Shown here in pieces: positions 1 through 5,091 of a stretch of DNA of 38,637 nt (its first letter is position 1; each line of letters starts with the position of its first letter). Source of the DNA: a virus; the IMG/VR virus record IMGVR_UViG_3300025073_000105, positions 1 to 38,637 of that record. One strand, 5' to 3'. Below the pieces are notes generated by a model. It made no database searches. It saw only the letters and a list, made by a program, of their open reading frames with translations, and was not told the origin of the DNA. The position numbers and the translations under genes were made by a program.

Positions 1-32
1 ATTAAATCGGCTGTTTTTTGTGAGTAGTCCAT
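1..32 (-). CDS. 46-aa hypothetical protein, N-terminal part (gene crosses the window ends)
   Basis: The minus-strand ATG at 32-30 opens a frame (MDYSQKTADL...) that runs off base 1. Joined to base 38637 it continues without a stop to TGA at 38531-38529. The two pieces (32 + 109 nt) sum to 141 nt, exactly 47 codons. I recognise no family; the product is small and charged. It lies 51 nt downstream of the RNase H gene in the same leftward operon. Its main value is showing that the ends join. Confidence 0.7.
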   Translation of the reverse strand, partial: MDYSQKTADL

Positions 33-83
33 ATATATTAATTATATTTAAATATTTCTAAAATAAAGTTTTTAATTTCTTTA

Positions 84-488
84 TTAGTTCCTTCTACCAA
101 ACAAATCCCCATCTTCTGTTTTAAAATTGTTCTCAATATAAATACCAGCTTGGTTTTGTTCTCGTGGTACTTGTGTAACGGTTAGTTTCTTAAATATAAT
201 ATTTTCTTTTGCTTCTTTGGCTCTTGGCGATAAATCTGGTCTAGCTTTACAAAAACCATTTTTTGCCCAATCTTTAGCAACTTGGCTATCAGTAACAATT
301 TCATCTCCCATACTTGCAAATTGACTAGCTTTGTTTATTCCGAGTAGCTCGGCTTCGTTGTTTGTAAAGTTTTCTTGTAAAATATGTTCTCTATGTAATC
401 TCTCCCCCAGTTCTGTTGTCAGAACATACCCTCCCCCCTTTTGGCTTGGGTTTTTTCCTATCGTATATCCGTCCGTGTATATTTTCAT
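84..488 (-). CDS. RNase H-like nuclease
   Basis: A 134-aa protein with the RNase HI layout: beta-strand 1 with the first acidic residue (IYTDG, D6), a glycine-rich turn (KGGGYVL), NNEAELLGI with the second acidic residue, and VTDSQVAKDW with the third. A C-terminal VPREQNQAG stands where the last acidic/His motif normally is, and that fourth acidic residue is not obvious. Family role: it cleaves RNA in RNA:DNA hybrids, for example replication primers or R-loops. It is a single domain of near-usual length. It starts inside the 3' end of the upstream RHH-like gene, in the typical ATAAATATG context without an SD. It is the only replication-related enzyme I can see, which suggests the host supplies the polymerase. 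Confidence 0.75.
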   Translation of the reverse strand: MKIYTDGYTIGKNPSQKGGGYVLTTELGERLHREHILQENFTNNEAELLGINKASQFASMGDEIVTDSQVAKDWAKNGFCKARPDLSPRAKEAKENIIFKKLTVTQVPREQNQAGIYIENNFKTEDGDLFGRRN

Positions 489-621
489 ATTTATCTAGTA
501 TGTTAATAAATAGGTAATTAAAACTTACTTGTTCTTTTTTCTTTAAATTGTTTAGTCTTTCAACTGTTTTGCTATTTAATCTAAAACAGTATGTTTTGTA
601 ACTTATCTTCTCTGTACTCAT
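391..621 (-). CDS. Small ribbon-helix-helix-like putative DNA-binding protein
   Basis: A 76-aa ORF, first gene of the leftward operon. Residues about 7-45 (YKTYCFRLNSKTVERLNNL then a helix to about 45) look like an Arc/MetJ-type ribbon-helix-helix: one strand of alternating residues followed by two amphipathic helices. The C-terminal third is Lys/Gly/Pro-rich and overlaps the RNase H start by 98 nt in another frame, so the real product might be shorter or the tail disordered. As the promoter-proximal gene beside a palindromic divergent promoter it would be a natural autoregulator. That role is inferred from position only. The start is the ATG at 621, with a weak distal TAAGG about 11 nt upstream. 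Confidence 0.55.
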   Translation of the reverse strand: MSTEKISYKTYCFRLNSKTVERLNNLKKKEQVSFNYLFINILDKYENIHGRIYDRKKPKPKGGRVCSDNRTGGEIT

Positions 622-999
622 AATTGTAATACCTTATTGTATGACATTAACACTCCCGCCCTTACAACCTTGTCTGTTTAACAGTAATTAGTAACAAGTC
701 TCTCTGGTGGTTTTATTTAACTTTAGAAGTAACTTGTGTCTTTTAGGTTGTTTAAAGAACGTAACAGCATAAGGCAGTCAATTTGAGCCGAACTGCAAGC
801 CCAAGGAATATCTTGTTATAAGCCATTTAGTGTCCGCTTATAAGAGGTGATAATAACCCCGAGTGAGGACAATATAAAAAAACTACTTGCGAAGTAACTC
901 TAATTTACCTTTTTAGGGGCAGGCTAGAGTACTTTCGTAAATAGTTTTTAGTATCCAACCTTTAAATTTTAGTTACTTCGGCACACGTTGTGCATAACA
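622..999 (-). ncRNA. Structured 5' leader of the leftward operon (about 370 nt, no ORF)
   Basis: No credible gene lies between the minus promoter at 1000-1028 and the RHH gene. The leader RNA would begin near 993 and contains several inverted repeats. GCACA/TGTGC (981-985/989-993) forms a hairpin at the 5' end. A perfect 10-bp long-range pair joins 971-980 to 890-899. CTCTA/TAGAG and CCT/AGG pairs lie inside it. A hairpin TACTT-CGC-AAGTA followed by T7 sits at 896-876. A perfect 8-bp pair TTATAAGC/GCTTATAA is at 816-823/836-843. GAAGTAACT recurs at 726-734. The whole looks like a regulatory leader or ncRNA; the function is unknown. Confidence 0.5.
876..896 (-). terminator. Putative attenuator/intrinsic terminator in the leftward leader
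   Basis: On the minus strand, TACTT (896-892), loop CGC and AAGTA (888-884) are followed by G and seven U residues (882-876). The stem is only 5 bp, so it would be weak alone. Its 5' arm overlaps the segment 899-890 that can instead pair perfectly over 10 bp with 980-971. That is the usual terminator/antiterminator competition of attenuators. Confidence 0.5.
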
Positions 1000-1028
1000 A
1001 ATATAACACACTTACAAGATAATGTCAA
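1000..1028 (-). promoter_or_regulatory. Sigma70 promoter for the leftward operon
   Basis: On the minus strand, TTGACA (1028-1023), a 17-bp spacer and TATATT (1005-1000) make a near-consensus promoter. The expected start is near 993, at the base of the GCACA/TGTGC hairpin. Its -35 abuts the -35 of a rightward promoter. Confidence 0.75.
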
Positions 1029-1034
1029 TATTGA
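1025..1034. promoter_or_regulatory. Palindromic operator candidate between divergent promoters
   Basis: TCAATATTGA is a perfect 10-bp palindrome overlapping both back-to-back -35 elements. A protein bound here would block or co-regulate both operons. The overlapping 12-mer ATATTGATTTAT (1028-1039) is repeated exactly at 5082-5093, at the portal start. Confidence 0.5.
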
Positions 1035-1059
1035 TTTATCCCCAAATATGTGGTATATT
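1031..1059 (+). promoter_or_regulatory. Sigma70-like promoter, rightward
   Basis: TTGATT (1031-1036), 17 bp, TATATT (1054-1059). The -35 is imperfect but the spacing is ideal. It sits 28 bp before the ATG of the 95-aa gene and is divergent from the promoter at 1000-1028. Confidence 0.55.
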
Positions 1060-1086
1060 ATATATGTTATTTTTGTAGGTAACAAT

Positions 1087-1374
1087 ATGATTACATTAAG
1101 TGGTTTAAAGATCAAGTTTGACCAGAAGTTTAGAAGAAAAGAAGAATTAAAAAAGATTTTTATTAATCGGTGCCACAATTTTGACGAATCTAAACGTCGG
1201 ACATTTTTAAATGATAGTGCTTATATTTCTGACAGTCAATACTGTTGTAACCAACAAATTGAGATAAATGAATTGTATAGGGAACTTGATCAGATTTCAA
1301 AAGAGATTTCAGAAAGATGTGAAGGTGAAAAAACCGTATTAAAATCAGGAATGTTGTCATTTAAAAGTGAATAA
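1087..1374 (+). CDS. 95-aa hypothetical protein
   Basis: The start is set at ATG 1087 because the longer frame would begin inside the promoter, and because AGGT lies 7 nt upstream as a modest SD. The product begins MITLSGLKIKFDQKF. It is charged, mostly helical in character, with four cysteines and a likely coiled coil at about 55-80 (EINELYRELDQISKEISE). I do not recognise a family. As the first rightward gene from the divergent control region it may be an early regulator; that is inference from position. A second promoter follows its stop directly. Confidence 0.6.
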   Translation: MITLSGLKIKFDQKFRRKEELKKIFINRCHNFDESKRRTFLNDSAYISDSQYCCNQQIEINELYRELDQISKEISERCEGEKTVLKSGMLSFKSE

Positions 1375-1375
1375 C

Positions 1376-1404
1376 TTGACAAAATATATTTAATATGCTA
1401 CGAT
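1376..1404 (+). promoter_or_regulatory. Sigma70 promoter of the structured-RNA unit
   Basis: TTGACA (1376-1381), 17 bp, TACGAT (1399-1404); expected start near 1411. It lies immediately after the stop codon of the 95-aa gene and directs transcription into the RNA / micro-ORF / terminator / tRNA block. Confidence 0.75.
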
Positions 1405-1553
1405 TAGTTTAATCCTCTGAGTTATCTCAATTCCTTACCGAAGAACACCATCATATTACGATTAGCTGACAAGGCGAAGTTGGGGTATGGTAGTTTTGAA
1501 AACCGAGTGTTGAGAGAACCTAGCGGATTTTAACCGTCATTTAGCTTGTAACT

Positions 1554-1601
1554 ATGGCTGGTAAAAAAACAACTAAAAAGAAAAAAGGTAGTAAGTGTTA
1601 A
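1554..1601 (+). CDS. 15-aa Lys-rich micro-ORF (leader peptide candidate)
   Basis: ATG at 1554 encodes MAGKKTTKKKKGSKC and stops at TAA 1599-1601. Seven of 15 residues are Lys. No clear SD is present. The last codons and the stop form the 5' arm of the terminator hairpin at 1594-1616, so a translating ribosome would disrupt the terminator. That arrangement is typical of attenuator leader peptides. Alternatively it is a tiny basic nucleic-acid-binding peptide, or not translated at all. Confidence 0.45.
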   Translation: MAGKKTTKKKKGSKC

Positions 1602-1623
1602 TTTTTTGTTAACGCTTTTTTTT
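1594..1623 (+). terminator. Intrinsic terminator
   Basis: AGTGTTAA (1594-1601) pairs with TTAACGCT (1609-1616) over 8 bp with one G-U. The loop is TTTTTTG and an eight-U tract (1616-1623) follows. It overlaps the stop codon of the micro-ORF and ends 4 nt before the tRNA. Confidence 0.8.
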
Positions 1624-1627
1624 ATAT

Positions 1628-1698
1628 CGCTTGGTGGAGTAAAGGCAACTCGTCGGGCTCATAATCCGAAGACGTCAGTTCGATTCTGACCCTTGCAA
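1628..1698 (+). tRNA. tRNA-Met, initiator-like (anticodon CAT)
   Basis: 71 nt without an encoded CCA. D arm GAGT/ACTC with GG in the loop (1637-1651); anticodon arm TCGGG-CTCATAA-TCCGA (1653-1669) with anticodon CAT at 1660-1662; T arm GTCAG-TTCGATT-CTGAC (1674-1690). It closely follows bacterial initiator tRNA: C1-A72 at the acceptor end, the ...GGTGGAG... 5' region, CTCGTCGGGCTCATAA, and a GCAAC 3' end. Oddities: acceptor pairs 4-69 and 5-68 are U-U mismatches, and the third G-C pair of the initiator anticodon stem is a G-U. It may be a functional initiator, or a decayed or repurposed one. Confidence 0.8.
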
Positions 1699-1701
1699 CT
1701 A

Positions 1702-1893
1702 GACAATCTTATTTAAAGACTGGCAACAAGACACTTCGATTACTTCGTTATGACGCTATTGTGGGGTGAGCCTCCAATAACCTGTTATAACCTAGAATTA
1801 AGTGATAGACCAAGCACGCCAGTTTTATTGCCTTGGTCTTTAGGTAGTAGATTGTCATAATAGCTCAACGACTTATCCTCGAAGGTAGTCGTT
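1702..1893 (+). ncRNA. Structured intergenic RNA after the tRNA
   Basis: This stretch has no gene but many complementary segments. GACAATCT (1702-1709) pairs perfectly with AGATTGTC (1849-1856), closing about 155 nt. Inside are TATTG-GGGG/CCTC-CAATA (1757-1779, TGAG loop) and AGACCAAG/CTTGGTCT (1807-1814/1832-1839). Directly after is AACGACT/AGTCGTT (1867-1873/1887-1893) with an inner CCT/AGG. Such nesting is unlikely by chance and suggests a folded RNA, but I recognise no family. Confidence 0.5.
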
Positions 1894-1967
1894 TGGCTGT
1901 GTGAAATAATTATTAAAAACCTATCAGACGAACACTCGTTTAGATATGGGGAATTAAACAAAAACGT

Positions 1968-2450
1968 ATGCAGAAAATTAAACTGCAATCAATTCGTATA
2001 GTAGAGTTAACTAATGTAGTAGATGCGATCTCTTCAAAGGATCTCTCAACAGTTAAAGACGTTCGTTTGAATGTCAACTTAGTAGAGGATCTAAGAAAAG
2101 CAAACCAAGCTCTAACTACAATGGTAGAAGATTTCAACGTAAAGCGAGACGCTATTCTAAAACCATACCAACAGGAATATGTAGAGAAGTCTCAAGGTTT
2201 AGAAGAAGAAGAAGCAAAAGCACTTTCTGCTGAATTAGACAAAAAGATGAATGAGGAACAGAAAGAAGTATTACTAGCAACAAAACCAGCTCAAGAAGCT
2301 ATCGAAGCTGCAAGTAAAGAAGTTGTAGAGTTTGAACTTTCAGATGACAAATTTGCTAAGCTTAAAGAATGGGTAGAGAAATTTGGTGTAGCTAAATTCT
2401 CAAACAAAAAAGCATTCTTGGAAGTTTGTGACGCTTTAAATATTGAATAA
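1968..2450 (+). CDS. 160-aa helical/coiled-coil protein
   Basis: Soluble and highly charged. Residues 40-125 are rich in Glu/Lys heptads (EDLRKANQALTTMVEDFNVK and following), with a short globular tail (about 128-160, ending FLEVCDALNIE). This length and character are common among small phage proteins of unknown function. I cannot assign a role. The nearest upstream G-rich segment is ATATGGGGA (1944-1952), a motif also found before 4735 and 5092. It starts the block leading to terminase, 7 nt upstream of the next ORF. Confidence 0.75.
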   Translation: MQKIKLQSIRIVELTNVVDAISSKDLSTVKDVRLNVNLVEDLRKANQALTTMVEDFNVKRDAILKPYQQEYVEKSQGLEEEEAKALSAELDKKMNEEQKEVLLATKPAQEAIEAASKEVVEFELSDDKFAKLKEWVEKFGVAKFSNKKAFLEVCDALNIE

Positions 2451-2457
2451 TAAATAT

Positions 2458-2790
2458 ATGTGGGGTAAAAAACTTGTAACAAGAGAAGAACTAGAAAGAG
2501 CACTTGATAAGTTTCTAAAATATAGATACGAAGACAAACAGGAGATTGATAAATTATATCAGCGAATCTCATTCTTAGAGCAAGAACTAGGTTTAAGAGA
2601 TAAGGAAAAAGAAAAGAATTGTTGGTATTTGATTGCTTCAGAATATCCTGGCCTTAGTTTGGGAGGTAATATACCAGTTAAAAAAGACAAAACACTAAGT
2701 GTTGTTGAAAAGGTAGAAGCTCTCATGAAACACTTTAAGCTTAAACTTGAAGATGTCCCAGAGAGTACAAAATTAGTTAAAAGTAAGTAG
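2458..2790 (+). CDS. 110-aa hypothetical protein with coiled coil
   Basis: The start is placed at ATG 2458 (TAATAAATATATG). The upstream TTG would overlap the previous gene. Residues 8-50 form a charged helix pair (LVTREELERALDKF..., DKLYQRISFLEQELGL). The C-terminal half (VVEKVEALMKHFKLKLEDVP) is also helical. No catalytic motif. It sits in tandem with the 160-aa gene and upstream of terminase, so a DNA-metabolism or packaging-accessory role is possible but unproven. Confidence 0.7.
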   Translation: MWGKKLVTREELERALDKFLKYRYEDKQEIDKLYQRISFLEQELGLRDKEKEKNCWYLIASEYPGLSLGGNIPVKKDKTLSVVEKVEALMKHFKLKLEDVPESTKLVKSK

Positions 2791-2795
2791 TTTTA

Positions 2796-2822
2796 CCTGG
2801 AGCTAGGCTTGTAAGCTTCAGG
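2796..2822 (+). other. Intergenic RNA hairpin
   Basis: CCTGGAGC (2796-2803) pairs with GCTTCAGG (2815-2822), 8 bp with one G-U, around an 11-nt loop. It lies 12 nt before the next ATG. There is no U-tract, so it is not a classical terminator; it may be a processing or translation-control element. Confidence 0.45.
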
Positions 2823-2834
2823 ATAAGACCATTT

Positions 2835-3020
2835 ATGAAACAATATATTTTAAGAAAAATCTTTATGGCCGAGAGTATTCAAGATGCTCTAAACCAAGAG
2901 AAGAAACATAAACCAGAAAGTGTGTGGTTAGATGAAGAGTGGGTAAAGAACCAACCACCAACACCAGTAGCTGGTTTCAAAGCGTATGGAAGAACAAACA
3001 ACAAAGGGAACACTAAATGA
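2835..3020 (+). CDS. 61-aa hypothetical protein
   Basis: Small soluble ORF; an internal ATG at 2865 (MAESIQDALNQEKKH) is an alternative start. The C-terminal half is Pro/Asn-rich. It overlaps the terminase small subunit start by 35 nt in another frame and ends with TGA, one of the few TGA stops here. No recognisable domain. Its position suggests translation coupled to the terminase small subunit. Confidence 0.5.
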   Translation: MKQYILRKIFMAESIQDALNQEKKHKPESVWLDEEWVKNQPPTPVAGFKAYGRTNNKGNTK

Positions 3021-3513
3021 GAAGCAAGAACTATTTTGTAAAATATATACTGGAGACGATCGTGAGTTATACGGAAATGGTACTCAAAGCTACTTGGAAG
3101 TGTATGGTTATGAAGATGAGAATGGCAAAGCGGTTAGCTATGTTTCCGCTATGGCAGCAGCTTCTCGGCTGTTAAGGAACGTTAAGATTTGCAACCGCAT
3201 CAACGAACTGTTAGAAACTGGAGGATTTAATGATCAGAACGTAGACAAGCAACACCTGTTCCTAATCAACCAACACGCTGATCTGAAATCTAAACTAGGA
3301 GCGATTAAAGAATATAATGCACTGAAGAAGCGAGTAGAGAACAAGTTAGAACTCATACTCCCACAACCAATCTTATCAAATGTACAAAATAACCACAGCA
3401 ACGAGAAAGATAATGTTGATGACGAAACGGATCAAGGCGATTCAGGGGGGAACGAGTGCGTCGAAAACAATCTCGGTGCTTCTATACTTGATACACTTAG
3501 CCCAAAGCGATAA
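2986..3513 (+). CDS. Terminase small subunit
   Basis: 175 aa resembling the Terminase_2 type. Residues 10-110 hold the helical DNA-binding core (LNEKQELFCKIY ... GNGTQSYLEVYG ... AMAAASRLLRNVKICNRINEL), where a first helix is followed by ASRLLRN repeats and the helix INELLETGGFNDQNVDKQHL. The tail (about 130-175) is acidic and overlaps the start of the large subunit by 134 nt. Role: recognises phage DNA and recruits the large subunit. It sits immediately upstream of the large subunit, as usual. No SD is visible. Confidence 0.8.
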   Translation: MEEQTTKGTLNEKQELFCKIYTGDDRELYGNGTQSYLEVYGYEDENGKAVSYVSAMAAASRLLRNVKICNRINELLETGGFNDQNVDKQHLFLINQHADLKSKLGAIKEYNALKKRVENKLELILPQPILSNVQNNHSNEKDNVDDETDQGDSGGNECVENNLGASILDTLSPKR

Positions 3514-4567
3514 GGTTGCAACATTGACAAGTGTCGTTTCAGAGTCATTCCCACACTTGAAACGTGGTGTGATGAGAGACTTTCTCAACATCATGCAAGA
3601 TCATGGATATTTCAAAGAAGGAAGATGGAACAAGACAGATTCAATCTATTCGTTTGAAACAGGTAGTAAGATAGAGTTCTTTTCAGCAGATCAACCCAGT
3701 AAAGTGCGAGGTCCTAGACGTGACAGACTATTCTTAAATGAGTGTAATAACATTCCTTACGAAGCGTTTGATCAACTAGAGGTCCGTACTAAAGATTCTA
3801 TTTATCTTGATTGGAATCCAACAAACGAGTTCTGGTTCTATACCGAAGAACGCTTAAAGAAAGACGATGTCGAGCATATTATCTTAACATACTTAGACAA
3901 CGAAGCTTTATCACCAGAGATTATTAAGAGTATCGAGCAGCGTAAAGACAACAAAGCGTGGTGGAAGGTTTATGGTGAAGGACAGTTAGGTGAGGTTGAT
4001 GGTAAGATTTATAAAGACTGGAAGATCATTGATGAAATACCACACGAAGCAAGATTGGTTAAATATGGACTGGACTTCGGATATACAAACGATCCAACTA
4101 CTATAGTAGCAATATATTATTTTAACGGAGCATATTTATTAGATGAAATTACTTTTGAAAAAGGTTTAACAAACAGAAACATAGTAGACATTTTAAAACT
4201 ACAGTCCAAATCAATTATCATAGCAGATAGTGCAGAGCCTAAGAGCATAGATGAGATTAGAGGATATGGTATCTCAATAATGGGAGCTGTCAAAGGTCCA
4301 GGAAGTATCTTGCAAGGCATTCAATACGTTCAAGCACAGAAGATCAGTGTCACTAAAAGAAGTGTAAATATCATAAAAGAATACCGCAACTACTTCTGGA
4401 TCACTGATAGAGACGGAAAGATATTGAATGAACCAGACCATGCTTACTCGCACAGTATGGACGCTATCAGATACGCTTTCGGTGCAATTAAAGGACTAGA
4501 ACGACCAGTTAGAGATAGGGATGTTGTTAAAAGAAAAAAGACAGTTAAATATATGAGGATGGCTTAA
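3380..4567 (+). CDS. Terminase large subunit (ATPase/nuclease)
   Basis: 395 aa, Terminase_3/PBSX-like. The N-terminal ATPase has a Walker A variant IQGGTSASKT (about 22-31) and a Walker B-type strand ending LFLNEC (about 116-121). The C-terminal RNase H-fold nuclease has LDFGYTNDPT (first Asp), IIADSAEP (second) and HSMDAIRYAF (last), the three metal-binding acidic positions. It is the packaging motor that cuts and pumps DNA into the procapsid through the portal. The start at 3380 keeps the usual KITTATRKI N-terminus, at the cost of a 134-nt overlap with the small subunit. Its TAA is followed by T-ATG of the next gene. Confidence 0.93.
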   Translation: MYKITTATRKIMLMTKRIKAIQGGTSASKTISVLLYLIHLAQSDKVATLTSVVSESFPHLKRGVMRDFLNIMQDHGYFKEGRWNKTDSIYSFETGSKIEFFSADQPSKVRGPRRDRLFLNECNNIPYEAFDQLEVRTKDSIYLDWNPTNEFWFYTEERLKKDDVEHIILTYLDNEALSPEIIKSIEQRKDNKAWWKVYGEGQLGEVDGKIYKDWKIIDEIPHEARLVKYGLDFGYTNDPTTIVAIYYFNGAYLLDEITFEKGLTNRNIVDILKLQSKSIIIADSAEPKSIDEIRGYGISIMGAVKGPGSILQGIQYVQAQKISVTKRSVNIIKEYRNYFWITDRDGKILNEPDHAYSHSMDAIRYAFGAIKGLERPVRDRDVVKRKKTVKYMRMA

Positions 4568-4568
4568 T

Positions 4569-4718
4569 ATGAATAAAGTTACAAAAGAACTTTTTAAAAC
4601 TGGTATAGCACTTATAAGACATGGAAGTTATGCAACAAAGATAGATGAGTTATCAGATGAAACAAAAGGAGCTATTAAAATATTAATAAAATTGGAAGAC
4701 AAATTAAGAAAAGGTTAA
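4569..4718 (+). CDS. 49-aa hypothetical protein
   Basis: ATG at 4569 follows the terminase stop with one intervening T (TAA-T-ATG), the standard coupling of this genome. The product (MNKVTKELFKTGIALIRHGS...) is basic and probably two short helices. I see no family. Placement between terminase and portal suggests a packaging or head-assembly accessory at most. Confidence 0.6.
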   Translation: MNKVTKELFKTGIALIRHGSYATKIDELSDETKGAIKILIKLEDKLRKG

Positions 4719-4734
4719 AAATTAATATGGGGAT

Positions 4735-4920
4735 ATGAGATACGCAAAAGCTATAAAAGAAGCACAAAGAACTAACCAGCTAAACATATTTTATTTAAAA
4801 AGAATTGGATTAGATATTAATAAACATTGGACGAGAAGAATTAAAAAACTTAACAAAAAACACAAGGACGAAATAGAATTAAAAACACCGAGAGGTGAAT
4901 GTAAAAATTGGTATAATTAG
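4735..4920 (+). CDS. 61-aa basic hypothetical protein
   Basis: Lys/Arg-rich small protein (MRYAKAIKEAQRTNQLNIF ... WTRRIKKLNKKHKDEI), probably helical and nucleic-acid binding. The start is preceded by ATATGGGGATATG (from 4725), in which the first ATG is a dead end. A structured intergenic RNA follows directly. No further assignment is possible. Confidence 0.55.
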   Translation: MRYAKAIKEAQRTNQLNIFYLKRIGLDINKHWTRRIKKLNKKHKDEIELKTPRGECKNWYN

Positions 4921-4924
4921 AGAT

Positions 4925-5040
4925 TGTATTAAGACTCTACGAAAATTAATTCTGGGCGGGTGTGAACCCTTAAACAACCCTAAAGAGAAGTAGTAGATGC
5001 AAATAGTTGTCTTATGTTATGCAAGTGACTTCTTAATACA
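4925..5040 (+). ncRNA. Structured RNA between terminase and portal genes
   Basis: A perfect 10-bp pair, TGTATTAAGA (4925-4934) with TCTTAATACA (5031-5040), closes a 116-nt element. Inside is a GGGT-GTGA-ACCC hairpin (4958-4969) with a GNRA-type loop. An alternative AGAAGT/ACTTCT pair (4986-4991/5028-5033) competes with the closing stem. No ORF is present. Its location beside packaging genes is suggestive, but the function is unknown. Confidence 0.5.
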
Positions 5041-5064
5041 GGCCTAATTATATCAAAATAAATT

Positions 5065-5091
5065 AAATCAATATGGGGAAGATATTGATTT
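5065..5091 (+). promoter_or_regulatory. Perfect hairpin abutting the portal start codon
   Basis: AAATCAATAT (5065-5074), loop GGGGAAG (5075-5081) and ATATTGATTT (5082-5091) form a 10-bp perfect stem that ends at the base before ATG 5092. The loop carries the only purine-rich, SD-like sequence upstream of the portal. It is probably a translational control element; part of its 3' arm repeats the operator region at 1028-1039. Confidence 0.6.

Larger units (their letters stand above)
1411..1623 (+). ncRNA. About 210-nt structured RNA unit ending in an intrinsic terminator
   Basis: Bounded by the promoter at 1376-1404 and the terminator at 1594-1623. A long-range stem pairs GTTATCTCAA (1421-1430) with TTGAGAGAAC (1510-1519), 9 of 10 positions. 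It encloses an ACCAT/ATGGT pair and a GTTTTGAAAAC hairpin. A short CGG/CCG hairpin follows before the 15-codon ORF at 1554. It could be a regulatory leader controlling read-through into the tRNA, or a free small RNA. It is not a recognisable tmRNA: there is no ALAA-type tag and no tRNA-like ends. Confidence 0.55.

Noticed and set aside
1031-1050. DnaA-box-like TTTATCCCCA
   Set aside because: A single imperfect match without repeats or an AT-rich unwinding pattern; not enough for an origin.
1411-1698. tmRNA interpretation of the RNA unit plus tRNA
   Set aside because: The micro-ORF does not end like a degradation tag, the terminator separates it from the tRNA, and the tRNA is a normal initiator-type with an anticodon.
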